Shown piece by piece: positions 6,771-14,355 of a stretch of DNA of 28,502 nucleotides. The stretch's first letter is position 1, and each line of letters opens with the position of its first letter. The translations under genes and the position numbers were made by a program. The DNA comes from JACNIV01 sp965370415 (GTDB taxonomy: Bacteria; Cloacimonadota; Cloacimonadia; Cloacimonadales; TCS61): contig CBDUTJ010000035.1 of assembly GCA_965370415.1 (NCBI GenBank), positions 1 to 28,502 on the forward strand, written 5' to 3'. The notes below the pieces were generated by a model that was given only the letters and a program-made list of their open reading frames with translations, ran no database searches and was not told where the DNA came from.

Positions 6771-7545
6771 CAATTCAACCTTGCGAAGGTCTGAAACCTG
6801 CGCAAGGTCCTTCGGTTTCATAGATGCCCACTGCCATCTGGCAGATAGTAGAATTGCAGCTAACCTGGAACAAGAATTATCAGAAGCTAAAGAAGCTGGA
6901 ATATCCTGCTTCATTTCCTCCGCTTTATGCAAAGCAGAATTTGAATGGCATCAAAACCAAAATATCTCTCAGATGAAATGGTGCGCCGGTATTCATCCGT
7001 ACTACGAAAAAAGCAGTGAAAATGATTTTAGTGAACTCATTAAACTCTGTGATGAAAATAAAATAGTTGCCATTGGCGAGATCGGTTTGGATGGCAGAAA
7101 TGATGACCAAAAGTGGCAGGAACAAATACTTTTAAAGCAGCTCGACCTGGCACAAAATTATGGTTTACCGGTTGTGTTCCATATTGTACGAAAATATTAT
7201 GAACTCTATAAATTATTGAAAAACAACTTCCCGAAAATAAGAGGTTGCTTGCATGGATTTAATGCATCCAGAGAAATCGCAGAACTATTTTCAAAATTTA
7301 ACCTGGCTTTTTCACTGGGCTGCAAACAACCCAAAAAAGAAGTACTGGAATTTATCATAAATCGTGGTTTCTTATTGTTCGAGACCGATGCTCCCTATCA
7401 GAAACCGGTAGACGATAAAAATGATTTTAATCACTTGAAAAACCTAATGTGGACAGTTGATAAAGTTTCCTGGATTACAGAACTTGACAAACAAAAGTTG
7501 GAAGCAATTCAAAGTAAAAGTTTTAAACAGATATTCGGATTGTAA
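6760..7545 (+). CDS. TatD-family metal-dependent hydrolase/deoxyribonuclease with rebuilt N-terminus
   Basis: TatD-type TIM-barrel hydrolase, a likely 3'-5' exonuclease/deoxyribonuclease. Metal ligands are visible: FIDAHCHL (His-x-His), IGEIGLD (Glu), VFHIVRK (His), CLHGFN (His) and FETDAPY (Asp). Family members normally begin one or two residues before the FIDAHCHL equivalent. Here about 20 extra residues precede it, encoded by the end of the RAYT gene and by the right REP palindrome. No ATG, GTG or TTG lies in frame between the palindrome and the core, so translation must start at ATG 6760 (11-nt overlap with the RAYT gene), at TTG 6757, or at TTG 6781 inside the palindrome. No strong ribosome binding site is seen, so coupling to RAYT translation is plausible. 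tcdA follows after 14 nt. Confidence 0.9.
   Translation: MQINNSTLRRSETCARSFGFIDAHCHLADSRIAANLEQELSEAKEAGISCFISSALCKAEFEWHQNQNISQMKWCAGIHPYYEKSSENDFSELIKLCDENKIVAIGEIGLDGRNDDQKWQEQILLKQLDLAQNYGLPVVFHIVRKYYELYKLLKNNFPKIRGCLHGFNASREIAELFSKFNLAFSLGCKQPKKEVLEFIINRGFLLFETDAPYQKPVDDKNDFNHLKNLMWTVDKVSWITELDKQKLEAIQSKSFKQIFGL
6778..6808. repeat. Right REP palindrome of the RAYT cassette, inside the tatD frame
   Basis: A 31-nt palindrome beginning 7 nt after the RAYT stop. ACCTTGCG (6778-6785) pairs with CGCAAGGT (6801-6808). An A/G mismatch follows, then AGGT/ACCT, then a 5-nt loop, CTGAA. It is the reverse complement of the left element except at two of 31 positions. Read in the tatD frame it supplies residues of the N-terminal extension. 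Confidence 0.88.
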
Positions 7546-7559
7546 TTTAAGGATATTTT

Positions 7560-8294
7560 ATGAGCCAGTTTTCCAGAACAGAACTTTTATTCGGTAAAGA
7601 AGCTATCGAGATTTTTCAGAAATCACGGGTAGCAGTGATTGGTTTGGGTGGAGTAGGCAGCTATGCGGCAGAAGCTCTGGCTCGTAGCGGTATCGGAGCC
7701 TTCCTGCTGGTAGATTTTGATATAGTAAGTCTATCCAACTTGAACCGGCAACTACCGGCATTGCACAGCACCATAGGTAAAATGAAAACAGAAGCTATGC
7801 GAGATAGAATACTCAATATCAATCCCGATGCAAAAGTGGATATTTATTCCGATTTCTGTGCTCAAGAATCACGTGAACTTCTTTTGAAAGATATCGATTT
7901 TGTAGTAGATGCCATCGACAGTCTGGGACCAAAAACAGGATTACTGGAAGATTGCTACAAAAAAAATATTCCTATAATTTCTTCAATGGGAGCAGCCAGC
8001 AGATTTGACCCATCTAAGATCGAGCTCTGTGATATTTCAAAAAGCAGGGTATGTCCACTGGCAAAAAAAGTGCGGAAATACCTGCATAGAAGAGGAATAG
8101 AAAAAGGCATCCCTGTTATTTATTCTTATGAGAAACCTATCGCGCAATTTAGTCATGAAGCTGGAGCAGAAGCCGAATGGGTTTCCGGTCGTGGAAGAAA
8201 AAGAGGAACCCTGGTTTCAGTTGTTTATCTACCTGCAATAATGGGCATGTGGGCTGCAAGTTATGTGCTAAGGAAACTGGCAGAGAAGAAATAA
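7560..8294 (+). CDS. tcdA: TcdA, tRNA threonylcarbamoyladenosine dehydratase
   Basis: E1/ThiF/MoeB-fold enzyme that uses ATP to cyclise N6-threonylcarbamoyladenosine at tRNA position 37 to ct6A (E. coli CsdL/YgdL). The ATP-binding glycine loop is VIGLGGVGSYAAEALARSGI (about residues 26-45), followed by VDFDIVSLSNLNRQLPA with the conserved Asp/Asn/Arg of the family. VVDAIDSLGPKTGLLEDCYK and SMGAASRFDPSKI are diagnostic of TcdA rather than ThiF or MoeB. The 244-residue length is slightly short of E. coli (268). The start ATG at 7560 follows AAGGA with 7-nt spacing. It is probably cotranscribed with tatD. It adds a further tRNA-modification function to a window that also has queC, trmFO and queA. 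Confidence 0.93.
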   Translation: MSQFSRTELLFGKEAIEIFQKSRVAVIGLGGVGSYAAEALARSGIGAFLLVDFDIVSLSNLNRQLPALHSTIGKMKTEAMRDRILNINPDAKVDIYSDFCAQESRELLLKDIDFVVDAIDSLGPKTGLLEDCYKKNIPIISSMGAASRFDPSKIELCDISKSRVCPLAKKVRKYLHRRGIEKGIPVIYSYEKPIAQFSHEAGAEAEWVSGRGRKRGTLVSVVYLPAIMGMWAASYVLRKLAEKK

Positions 8295-8328
8295 TTATCC
8301 TACGAGGTTTATCCGAGTTAAGAATCTT

Positions 8329-8523
8329 CTAAAACACAATATCCAATAAATATAGCAGTACGTTGATCCCAATATATGCCAGAGTGAGTGTGAGAAATAT
8401 TATTACAATTGTAAGAATAAATGGTTTGCTGTTTATTTCTGGTCTATTTATTCTTCGGCGAACTTTTACTTTTCTTATTCTTACATACTTAGGTGGTTCA
8501 ACATCATTATTCTTCTTGGTCAT
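8329..8523 (-). CDS. Small membrane protein downstream of rmuC
   Basis: A 64-residue protein with a basic, cytoplasmic-looking N-terminal half (KYVRIRKVKVRRRINRP) and one long hydrophobic segment (about residues 35-62) reaching the C-terminus, so a single-pass, N-in tail-anchored form is likely. I choose ATG at 8523 because GGAG lies 7 nt upstream; it overlaps the end of rmuC by 17 nt, implying coupling. The frame is also open from ATG 8550, which lacks as good a site. No family is recognised. The stop lies 34 nt from the convergent tcdA stop. Confidence 0.6.
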   Translation of the reverse strand: MTKKNNDVEPPKYVRIRKVKVRRRINRPEINSKPFILTIVIIFLTLTLAYIGINVLLYLLDIVF

Positions 8524-9823
8524 TACTTTGCTCCAAAAATTGTTGTTCATTTATTTCATTTTCCAGGAATTTTTCAGGTATCTGTTTGCTGGTTTTGGCT
8601 CCCAGTTTCTTGATATTTTCAACTCTGGCAATTAGATTTCCTTTTCCTGAAGAAAGTTTCTTAACTGCATCATGATATGAATTTGAAGCTCTGTTAATAT
8701 TCGAACCTACTTTTTCTAGGTCTTCGAGCAATCTTACAAAAGCATCATACAAATTACCACTTTGTCGGGCGATCTCCATTGCATGTTTAGTCTGATTATC
8801 CTGCCGCCAGATAGATTCGATAGTCCTTAAAATTGCCATCAGACCGCTGGGTCCAACAATAATAACTTTTTTGTCAAAAGCATATTTGAATAAAGAACTG
8901 TCGGGATGTAAAGCAATGGTAAAACTGGCTTCAATGGGCATAAACAGGAAAACATAATCCGGTGTATTTAATCCTTCTCTGGTTTGATAGTGTTTATCAT
9001 GCAGGTCGTCAACATGAGATTTAATAGACCTTTCCAATTCTTTTCTGTAACCTTTTTTCTGTTCTTCACTTTCCGAATTCACTAATCTTTCATAGGCAAC
9101 TAAAGAAACTTTTGAATCTATAATTATGTGTTTATTGTCTGGAAATTTTATAATAAAATCAGGTTTGGAAGGAGTTCCTTCTTCACTTTTCAGCCCCATT
9201 CCTCTACCTTGCGTTTCATACTCGATCCCTTTTCTAAGACCGGATTCTTCTAAAATTCTTTCCAGGATAACCTCTCCCCAATTACCCTGCATTTTCACGT
9301 CACCTTTCAGGGCTTTAGTCAGATTTTCGGCATCATCGCTAATTTTCTTGTTCAGTTCTTTCAGACCTTTTATCTGTTCAATAAGCGAAGTGTGGCTCAA
9401 GCGGTTTTTCTCGTTGGACTGTTCTACCTTACTTTCAAAATCCTTGATTTTTTCTTTCAGCGGTTTAAGTATCTCATCCAGATTGGAACGATTCTGTTCG
9501 GTGAATTTTTTAGTTTTTTCTTCCAGAATTTCGTTAGCCAGATTTTTGAAAGCATCTTTAAAGTTCTTTTGCAGTTCTTCTATTTCCTTTTTCTGATTCT
9601 CCAGTTTTTCTTCCAGAGTTGTGTTTAAGGTATCCTGCTTGGCAAGCTCCGCTTGCAAGTTTGTGGATTTTTCTCGTTCTTCGGATAGTTCAGTCTCGTT
9701 TTTTTCCGAATCTCTTTCTAAAATTTCATTTTTTGCTTCCAACTTACTTTTCTGTGATTTTACGATAAGAATAGAGACAACCGCGCCTAGAACTAATCCA
9801 ATCGTTAGAAATAGAAAATTCAT
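8507..9823 (-). CDS. rmuC: RmuC-family DNA recombination protein
   Basis: 438 residues. A single N-terminal hydrophobic segment (about 3-23) is followed by a long Glu/Lys/Gln-rich coiled coil (about 25-150) and the RmuC domain, a PD-(D/E)XK-like nuclease fold. Visible conserved pieces are KMQGNWGEVILERILEESGL, PDFIIKFPDNKHIIIDSKVS, and VFLFMPIEASFTIAL. RmuC limits inversion between short inverted repeats in E. coli. That is an interesting coincidence in a window with many inverted repeats, but no link can be shown. The start ATG at 9823 has GGAGGAGAA just upstream. It lies 21 nt after adenosine deaminase, probably in the same transcript, and overlaps the small membrane gene downstream. Confidence 0.93.
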   Translation of the reverse strand: MNFLFLTIGLVLGAVVSILIVKSQKSKLEAKNEILERDSEKNETELSEEREKSTNLQAELAKQDTLNTTLEEKLENQKKEIEELQKNFKDAFKNLANEILEEKTKKFTEQNRSNLDEILKPLKEKIKDFESKVEQSNEKNRLSHTSLIEQIKGLKELNKKISDDAENLTKALKGDVKMQGNWGEVILERILEESGLRKGIEYETQGRGMGLKSEEGTPSKPDFIIKFPDNKHIIIDSKVSLVAYERLVNSESEEQKKGYRKELERSIKSHVDDLHDKHYQTREGLNTPDYVFLFMPIEASFTIALHPDSSLFKYAFDKKVIIVGPSGLMAILRTIESIWRQDNQTKHAMEIARQSGNLYDAFVRLLEDLEKVGSNINRASNSYHDAVKKLSSGKGNLIARVENIKKLGAKTSKQIPEKFLENEINEQQFLEQSNDQEE

Positions 9824-9844
9824 TTCTCCTCCGCAAAGAAAAAG

Positions 9845-10918
9845 CTATATTTTTTCTTCTATTTTGATCTTTCTTTTCAACTCAGCTTCTTCCAGAACTT
9901 CCATTTCTGCTAAAGCATTATTTATCAGAATTACGCGTTCCCGATAGGGAATAAAAGCACTTTTAAAACCATTTATAATGATATTCTTCACTTCTGAATA
10001 GTCTATATTTAATCCATTAATTGCCAGCATATATTCATCTGTTAAGGTTGTATTAGAAACCAACCTGTTATCTGTATTCAAAGTAACTCTGAGTCCATAA
10101 TCCAGATAAAAACTTAACGGATGATTCTTTATATTTTTTACTGATTTCGTATCTAGATTGCTGGTGATGCAAATTTCCAGCGGGATACGATGATCGTTCA
10201 CATAATTCAGAAGATCACCATCTTCGATCAATCTTGTTCCATGCCCCAACCTGTGTGTGCTACAATAATGCAAGGCTTCATGAATGCTTTTTGGACCGTA
10301 TGCTTCACCAGCGTGGATCGTGATATTTATGTTATTGTTCAAAGCCAGATAGAAAGCTTCTTTATGGTCTTTTGCTGGATAGTTGTATTCTGCACCTGCC
10401 AGGTCGAAACCGATAACGCCCTTATTTTTATAGGCAACGGCAAGTTCTGCAAGTTTCAAAGAGGTTCCCGGATCCATATTTCTGATCCCACAAATAATCA
10501 CACCCGTTTTTATATTGAAATCTCTTTCTGCCTTTGCCAAACCATTCAGAACAGCATCCGAGATAGTAGTCAGCTTTAATCCTTTCTGTGTGTGCAGAAT
10601 TGGTGAGTAGCGTACTTCCATGTAACGGATATTCTCTTTTGCAGCATCCTCAGCCAGTTCGTAGCCAGTTCTTTTCAGAGCTTTTTCTGTTTGCATAACG
10701 CTCAGCGTTACTTCAAATGCTTTTAAGTATTCATCCAGACTTTTACAATCTTTACCACAGCAAACTATTTTTTTCAGGTCATCTTCATTATCTGCAGGAA
10801 GCACTACTTTCTGCTCTTTAGCAAGTTCAAAGATCGTTGATATTCTCAACGAACCGTCCAGATGCACATGCAGATCGGTTTTTGGTAATTTTTCAATAAA
10901 TTCTCTTTTAAGTTTCAT
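9845..10918 (-). CDS. add: Adenosine deaminase
   Basis: Zn-dependent deamination of adenosine (or deoxyadenosine) to inosine. 357 residues. Motifs in order: TDLHVHLDGS (His-x-His zinc ligands, about 14-23), TIHAGEAYGP (third His and catalytic Glu), HRLGHGTRL, CITSNLDTKS and TLNTDNRLVSNTTLTDEY. The last reads TDN where mammalian and E. coli enzymes read TDD; the TDNR form is a known bacterial subgroup, so activity is not in doubt on this ground. The start at 10918 follows AAGGAGC. A palindrome matching that in front of the AbiE pair lies 34 nt upstream and could control this gene. Confidence 0.92.
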   Translation of the reverse strand: MKLKREFIEKLPKTDLHVHLDGSLRISTIFELAKEQKVVLPADNEDDLKKIVCCGKDCKSLDEYLKAFEVTLSVMQTEKALKRTGYELAEDAAKENIRYMEVRYSPILHTQKGLKLTTISDAVLNGLAKAERDFNIKTGVIICGIRNMDPGTSLKLAELAVAYKNKGVIGFDLAGAEYNYPAKDHKEAFYLALNNNINITIHAGEAYGPKSIHEALHYCSTHRLGHGTRLIEDGDLLNYVNDHRIPLEICITSNLDTKSVKNIKNHPLSFYLDYGLRVTLNTDNRLVSNTTLTDEYMLAINGLNIDYSEVKNIIINGFKSAFIPYRERVILINNALAEMEVLEEAELKRKIKIEEKI

Positions 10919-10951
10919 ATATTTGCTCCTTAAAATTTTTCATTTTTGAAT

Positions 10952-10982
10952 CCGGTATGTTAGTAAATTACTAACTTACTGG
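10952..10982. promoter_or_regulatory. AbiE-associated palindrome, copy 2 (between toxin gene and add)
   Basis: A 31-nt near-perfect palindrome whose core arms GTTAGTAA and TTACTAAC are exact around a single A; CCGGTAT and TTACTGG extend it with a few mismatches. It shares GTATGTT and the 15-nt ACTAACTTACTGGTT with the element at 12497-12526, in the same orientation. It lies between the toxin stop and the adenosine deaminase start. Confidence 0.7.
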
Positions 10983-10991
10983 TTAATCCCT

Positions 10992-11867
10992 TTATATTCT
11001 ATTCTTAAATTTGAACCCTTGAACAATATCTCTAAAAAAATCCTTGTTCCATACTTTCAGGGCATCTTGATCTTTAATGAAATTTTTCACATCGTCTTTT
11101 GCCAATAGAAAGTCAACATTATCAATTTTATTATTTATTAATTTTAATAATTTTGTTTTAGTAAGAATATCCTGCTGTTTTAGATGCCCTGATTGTTTCA
11201 TTCTCGATTCAAGATGCTTTAAATTCAATAATGTGTTTCTACCAGTAAACCATACAAGATCATACCAATCTCTTCCTTTTACTCGATGTTGCCATTTTCT
11301 ACAAAGTACTGCATGCATTTTCCCTGCAAATAAACTTGGCATCGTAAAAGTATTAATCGAGAAAGGAATGGGCTGGAGTAAATATTTTGCTTCTGTATCG
11401 AAACCTTCCGGAGGATCTTTATCAACTTCAAATTTTATTTTAATTACCTTATTTTTATGAATCTTTTTTCTAAGATTCACCGGCACTTCTATTGAAATCA
11501 TGTTTTGCAGCGTTCCAGCTTTGATGAAAGCAGAATCGATTTGTGTTCTGTTAGTCTTAGTTTTGGGAATCACATCCACATTCAAACCAAAACTAGTTAA
11601 TTCAATTTCAATTGCTTTATGGTATTTACTCAAATTAATATCTTCATCTGATTTTAGAAGAGAAAAATCCAGATCTTCGGAAAATCTATTCAATCCATAC
11701 AGAATCCGTAACGCAGAACCACCATAAAAAGCAGCCTTTTCGTAAAATTTGGCACGCCATAATCCAAGTAAAGCGATTTCCTGAACTATCTCTTTCAATG
11801 CATTTTCATAATCATTGATGCTTTTGCAGTTGTACTTCTTCAGCATGATATCCAATACTTCATTCAT
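10992..11867 (-). CDS. AbiEii-family nucleotidyltransferase toxin
   Basis: Toxin of a type IV AbiE toxin-antitoxin system. The family is a minimal nucleotidyltransferase; studied members act on nucleotides or tRNA 3' ends and cause reversible growth arrest, often giving phage abortive infection. 291 residues. The key motif is FYGGSALRILYGLNRFSEDL at about 48-67, continuing into DF: the GGS loop and the D-x-D metal pair. A later WQHRVKGRDWYDLVWF matches the conserved C-terminal lysine/aspartate region. The start ATG at 11867 has GGGAG 7 nt upstream inside the antitoxin gene and overlaps it by 8 nt, the usual arrangement. Phage defence is inference from the family. Confidence 0.9.
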   Translation of the reverse strand: MNEVLDIMLKKYNCKSINDYENALKEIVQEIALLGLWRAKFYEKAAFYGGSALRILYGLNRFSEDLDFSLLKSDEDINLSKYHKAIEIELTSFGLNVDVIPKTKTNRTQIDSAFIKAGTLQNMISIEVPVNLRKKIHKNKVIKIKFEVDKDPPEGFDTEAKYLLQPIPFSINTFTMPSLFAGKMHAVLCRKWQHRVKGRDWYDLVWFTGRNTLLNLKHLESRMKQSGHLKQQDILTKTKLLKLINNKIDNVDFLLAKDDVKNFIKDQDALKVWNKDFFRDIVQGFKFKNRI

Positions 11868-12489
11868 GAATTTTCTCCCATAGCATGTAAAATAGAGCTA
11901 CGTTTCCTGAATACAATCGACTCAGTTGTTTTAATCTAGTCTTATTCAGTCTTTTCAGTTGATTTTCATCAAATCTCATATCATTAAAAATAAATAATTC
12001 CAACTCTCTTGTTTCTTTCATACTCTTGGAAAAATGCAATAAATCTGCAATTGCTTTTTCTTCTGTTGCTATCAATACTCGATGAAGATTATCAATTTCT
12101 ATTTGAGTAATTCCAAATGAATATAATTCTGGATTAATGTATTTGTATGCAAATCTGCCAATGGGTGTTTCGAACATCTTATTTCGCTTGTTTGTTACAT
12201 TTGTAATAGTCTCAGTTCTTTCTGGAATTATGCCATAAAACGAAAGTGCATATTCCATTGAAATATAGGAAGGACCATAAATTAAATTTGCCAGAGTTTC
12301 TTTGATATACAAATTTGTTGAATTATTTGAGCTAAAGACATATAAACCTTTTTTTACCCGGATAATTTCATTTCTTTTTAATAAATCATTTATTTTTACT
12401 CTTGGATTTTTATAGTTTTTCAAAGCGCTTTTCAGCATTACATAATCAAATTCTTCATTGAGAATAATATGCCTTAACTTCAATTCCAT
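11860..12489 (-). CDS. AbiEi-family antitoxin / autorepressor
   Basis: 209 residues. An N-terminal winged-helix part (about 13-55: YVMLKSALKNYKNPRVKIND, then IIRVKKGLYVF) precedes a C-terminal antitoxin domain containing YISMEYALSFYGIIPE and a long Tyr/Phe-rich region. AbiEi antitoxins neutralise the toxin without stable complex formation and repress their own operon by binding inverted repeats at the promoter. A perfect-strength ribosome site (GGAGGTGAT) precedes ATG 12489, and a 30-nt palindrome overlaps it (12497-12526), consistent with self-repression. Antitoxin-first order with a short overlap to the toxin gene is standard for the family. Confidence 0.88.
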   Translation of the reverse strand: MELKLRHIILNEEFDYVMLKSALKNYKNPRVKINDLLKRNEIIRVKKGLYVFSSNNSTNLYIKETLANLIYGPSYISMEYALSFYGIIPERTETITNVTNKRNKMFETPIGRFAYKYINPELYSFGITQIEIDNLHRVLIATEEKAIADLLHFSKSMKETRELELFIFNDMRFDENQLKRLNKTRLKQLSRLYSGNVALFYMLWEKIHE

Positions 12490-12496
12490 ATCACCT

Positions 12497-12538
12497 CCAG
12501 TATGTTGTAAAAAACTAACTTACTGGTTGAATTGTCAA
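12497..12538 (-). promoter_or_regulatory. AbiE promoter with palindromic operator, copy 1
   Basis: On the minus strand a TTGACA box (12533-12538 on plus as TGTCAA) is followed by a 30-nt imperfect palindrome (12497-12526) covering the expected -10 region and touching the Shine-Dalgarno sequence. Outer arms CCAGTATGTT and the AACTTACTGG side are near-complementary. It is a good candidate for the AbiEi binding site. The -10 box itself is not clear. Confidence 0.6.
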
Positions 12539-12587
12539 TTTAATTTATTAATAATTATCTTATAATTATAGCTCCTTACATTAGAAA

Positions 12588-13151
12588 TCAATATTTTTCC
12601 CACTTTTCCCACATCACAATTTTATCTAAATCTAATCTCTTCTTGCTTCCAGCAAAAGTTTTCAAAGCTTTATCATAAAGTGAAGCTTTCTTTTTGAGAT
12701 ATCCGAATGGACTCATTGCTACTACCCTGATCTTAGATGGGATATCCAGAATTTCTTTAACTTTCTGTTCATTGAATGCTGCCAGCCAGCAGCTTCCTAC
12801 TCCATGATTCCAGGCTGCCAACATCATCTGCTGAAAAGCTATAGCAACATCTACCAGATAATAATTCTGTTTATTCAAACGAACACTTTTAGAAGGATCA
12901 GCACATGCAACAATAATAACAGGAGCATCTTTAATGAAAAAATTGAGTTTCCCAATAAACCCACTTTTCAAAGCAAGTTTTTTACGGGTTTCTTCCTCCT
13001 TCACAACTACAAATCTCCAGCACTGCCTGTTCTGGGAGGATGGAGAAAGACGTGAAGCTTCCAGCATTTCATTTAGAATATTTTCGGGAATTTCCTTTTT
13101 AGAAAAGCTACGTGCGCTTCTGCGAGATAAAATAACATCTGTAAATTCCAT
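12588..13151 (-). CDS. Nitroreductase-family FMN oxidoreductase
   Basis: 187 residues from ATG 13151, which has AGAGG 9 nt upstream. The frame is open to 13217, but the extra N-terminal residues do not match the family. The core starts with DVILSRRSARSFSKKEIPEN, and ASRLSPSSQNRQCWRFVVVK carries the FMN-contacting Arg/Ser positions. GVGSCWLAAFNEQKVKEIL and VVAMSPFGYLKKK are also family landmarks. Nitroreductases reduce flavins, quinones or nitro compounds with NAD(P)H; the substrate cannot be read from sequence. The gene lies upstream of the AbiE pair, on the same strand but separated by 98 bp holding the AbiE promoter. No terminator of its own is clear. Confidence 0.88.
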   Translation of the reverse strand: MEFTDVILSRRSARSFSKKEIPENILNEMLEASRLSPSSQNRQCWRFVVVKEEETRKKLALKSGFIGKLNFFIKDAPVIIVACADPSKSVRLNKQNYYLVDVAIAFQQMMLAAWNHGVGSCWLAAFNEQKVKEILDIPSKIRVVAMSPFGYLKKKASLYDKALKTFAGSKKRLDLDKIVMWEKWEKY

Positions 13152-13206
13152 ATAAAAATACCTCTGTAAAAAAGTTGCCGGAGCAACCGGTTTTCTGTCA
13201 ATATTA

Positions 13207-13236
13207 AATAAGCCCACTCGAGTGAATGGGCTTATT
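13207..13236 (-). terminator. Terminator-like hairpin after the outer-membrane protein gene
   Basis: Perfect 10-bp arms AATAAGCCCA (13207-13216) and TGGGCTTATT (13227-13236) enclose 10 nt that contain a further CACTCGAGTG palindrome. On the minus strand it follows the stop at 13251 within 15 nt, and the sequence after it is T-rich (TTATTTAATATT). Confidence 0.75.
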
Positions 13237-13250
13237 AAAATGCATTAAGT

Positions 13251-14225
13251 TTAGAACGAGATTCCGATACCTGCATTGAAGACGCTGTATTTTGACATCG
13301 TGTAATCGGCATAAAGTTTAAGCAGAAGCAGGCTGTAACGAATACCGAAAGTAGTACGGAAATTATTATCTCCATCAATCTCAAAATCTATATTCAAAGG
13401 TTCAGAAACGAAAGCATTTGAATCTTCGTCATAAACCATTATTTCTGTTTCATATTCGGCTTTCAGCTTGGTTTGTTCAAAGCCCAAACCACCGTAGAGT
13501 GTCCACATTAATAGCCTTTTACTGATCTCGGCATTAAAAGCCAGGTTGCTCAATTCTATAATATCGCCCACATAAAGCGTTTGATAAACTCCCTGCACTG
13601 CAATATCGATGGGAACCAGTGGAATATATTGGCTTACACTGTGCTTCAAGCCCACTCCCCAGAAACCTACATCACCGATGTCTTTGCTGATCTCATACTT
13701 TGGAAAACCCCTTATCATCAGTTCATTACCGGCTGGAAGACCAAAATTGAATTGTGGAACCATCAAAGGAACAGCCGGCAGGTTTGCACCATTAGGAAGA
13801 TCAATTTCGAGATTAGATGTATCCAAACCAGGGATAGCATCTAAGTCTGAGTTAGGAAGAATCGTACTCCCATCTTTACCAAATACCGTTGCCGTTTCAT
13901 CGTTTGGTTCTTCATATAAATAAATCACTTCCCCGGGATTTAATGGATCGTCCATATAAATATCCGGACGAGTAGGCATAAATGTTTTATCTTCAGCAGG
14001 CACAAATGCCAGCATCATATTAATATTAAGCCCGAACCGGAATGGTTTGAGAACATTCGCTGTATTATACAGTCCGGAATTGAAGTTAGTTCCATAAGCA
14101 TTTACAAAGGGTTTAATATAACCTTTTCCATTATCTACTCCAAACTTTTCCAGTTTTTCCTGAATACCGGCAAAAAGTGAAGTGACAAAAATGATCAATA
14201 ACAAACTTACAAGAATTTTTTTCAT
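13251..14225 (-). CDS. Probable outer-membrane beta-barrel protein (DUF6588-like)
   Basis: 324 residues from ATG 14225, which is preceded by GGAGGT 4 nt upstream; a longer in-frame start at 14237 would add MEVN before the signal peptide and is less likely. MKKILVSLLLIIFVTSLFAG is a signal peptide with cleavage near residue 20. The mature N-terminus (KLEKFGVDNGKGYIKPFVNA) followed by a glycine- and aromatic-rich barrel-like body, and the final AGIGISF ending in Phe, indicate an outer-membrane protein. It resembles a family annotated DUF6588 in FCB bacteria as I recall it; a profile search would decide. Function unknown. It is divergent from coaBC and ends at a hairpin terminator. Confidence 0.72.
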   Translation of the reverse strand: MKKILVSLLLIIFVTSLFAGIQEKLEKFGVDNGKGYIKPFVNAYGTNFNSGLYNTANVLKPFRFGLNINMMLAFVPAEDKTFMPTRPDIYMDDPLNPGEVIYLYEEPNDETATVFGKDGSTILPNSDLDAIPGLDTSNLEIDLPNGANLPAVPLMVPQFNFGLPAGNELMIRGFPKYEISKDIGDVGFWGVGLKHSVSQYIPLVPIDIAVQGVYQTLYVGDIIELSNLAFNAEISKRLLMWTLYGGLGFEQTKLKAEYETEIMVYDEDSNAFVSEPLNIDFEIDGDNNFRTTFGIRYSLLLLKLYADYTMSKYSVFNAGIGISF

Positions 14226-14355
14226 ATTTACCTCCATTTTGGTTTTTATTAATTGAATTTAATTTATTCTGTCAATCCAAAAACTACGGTAACAAATAAC
14301 TTTACAAAAAAGTAGATGCCAAATTGTTTGCTTATTTAAGGTTACGGAGTTTATC

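Larger units (their letters stand above)
6140..6808 (+). mobile_element. RAYT/REP cassette
   Basis: The unit consists of left palindrome (6140-6178), RAYT gene (6204-6770) and right palindrome (6778-6808), with only 25 and 7 nt of spacing. The palindromes are in inverted orientation with identical 8-bp and 4-bp stem sequences. The unit fills the space between the FecR gene stop and the conserved core of tatD, and the right palindrome lies inside the tatD reading frame. This suggests arrival as one block, or capture of a RAYT by a pre-existing REP pair; the sequence does not tell which. Confidence 0.75.

Noticed and set aside
9126..9596. Ser/Phe-rich open frames on the plus strand opposite rmuC
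   Set aside because: These are the antisense of the Glu/Lys coiled coil, a common artefact.
12541..12570. AT-rich stretch with near-palindromes between the nitroreductase and AbiE genes, considered as a terminator or origin-like site
   Set aside because: There are no GC-rich stems, no T-tract after a hairpin and no DnaA-box cluster; simple AT-rich promoter DNA explains it.
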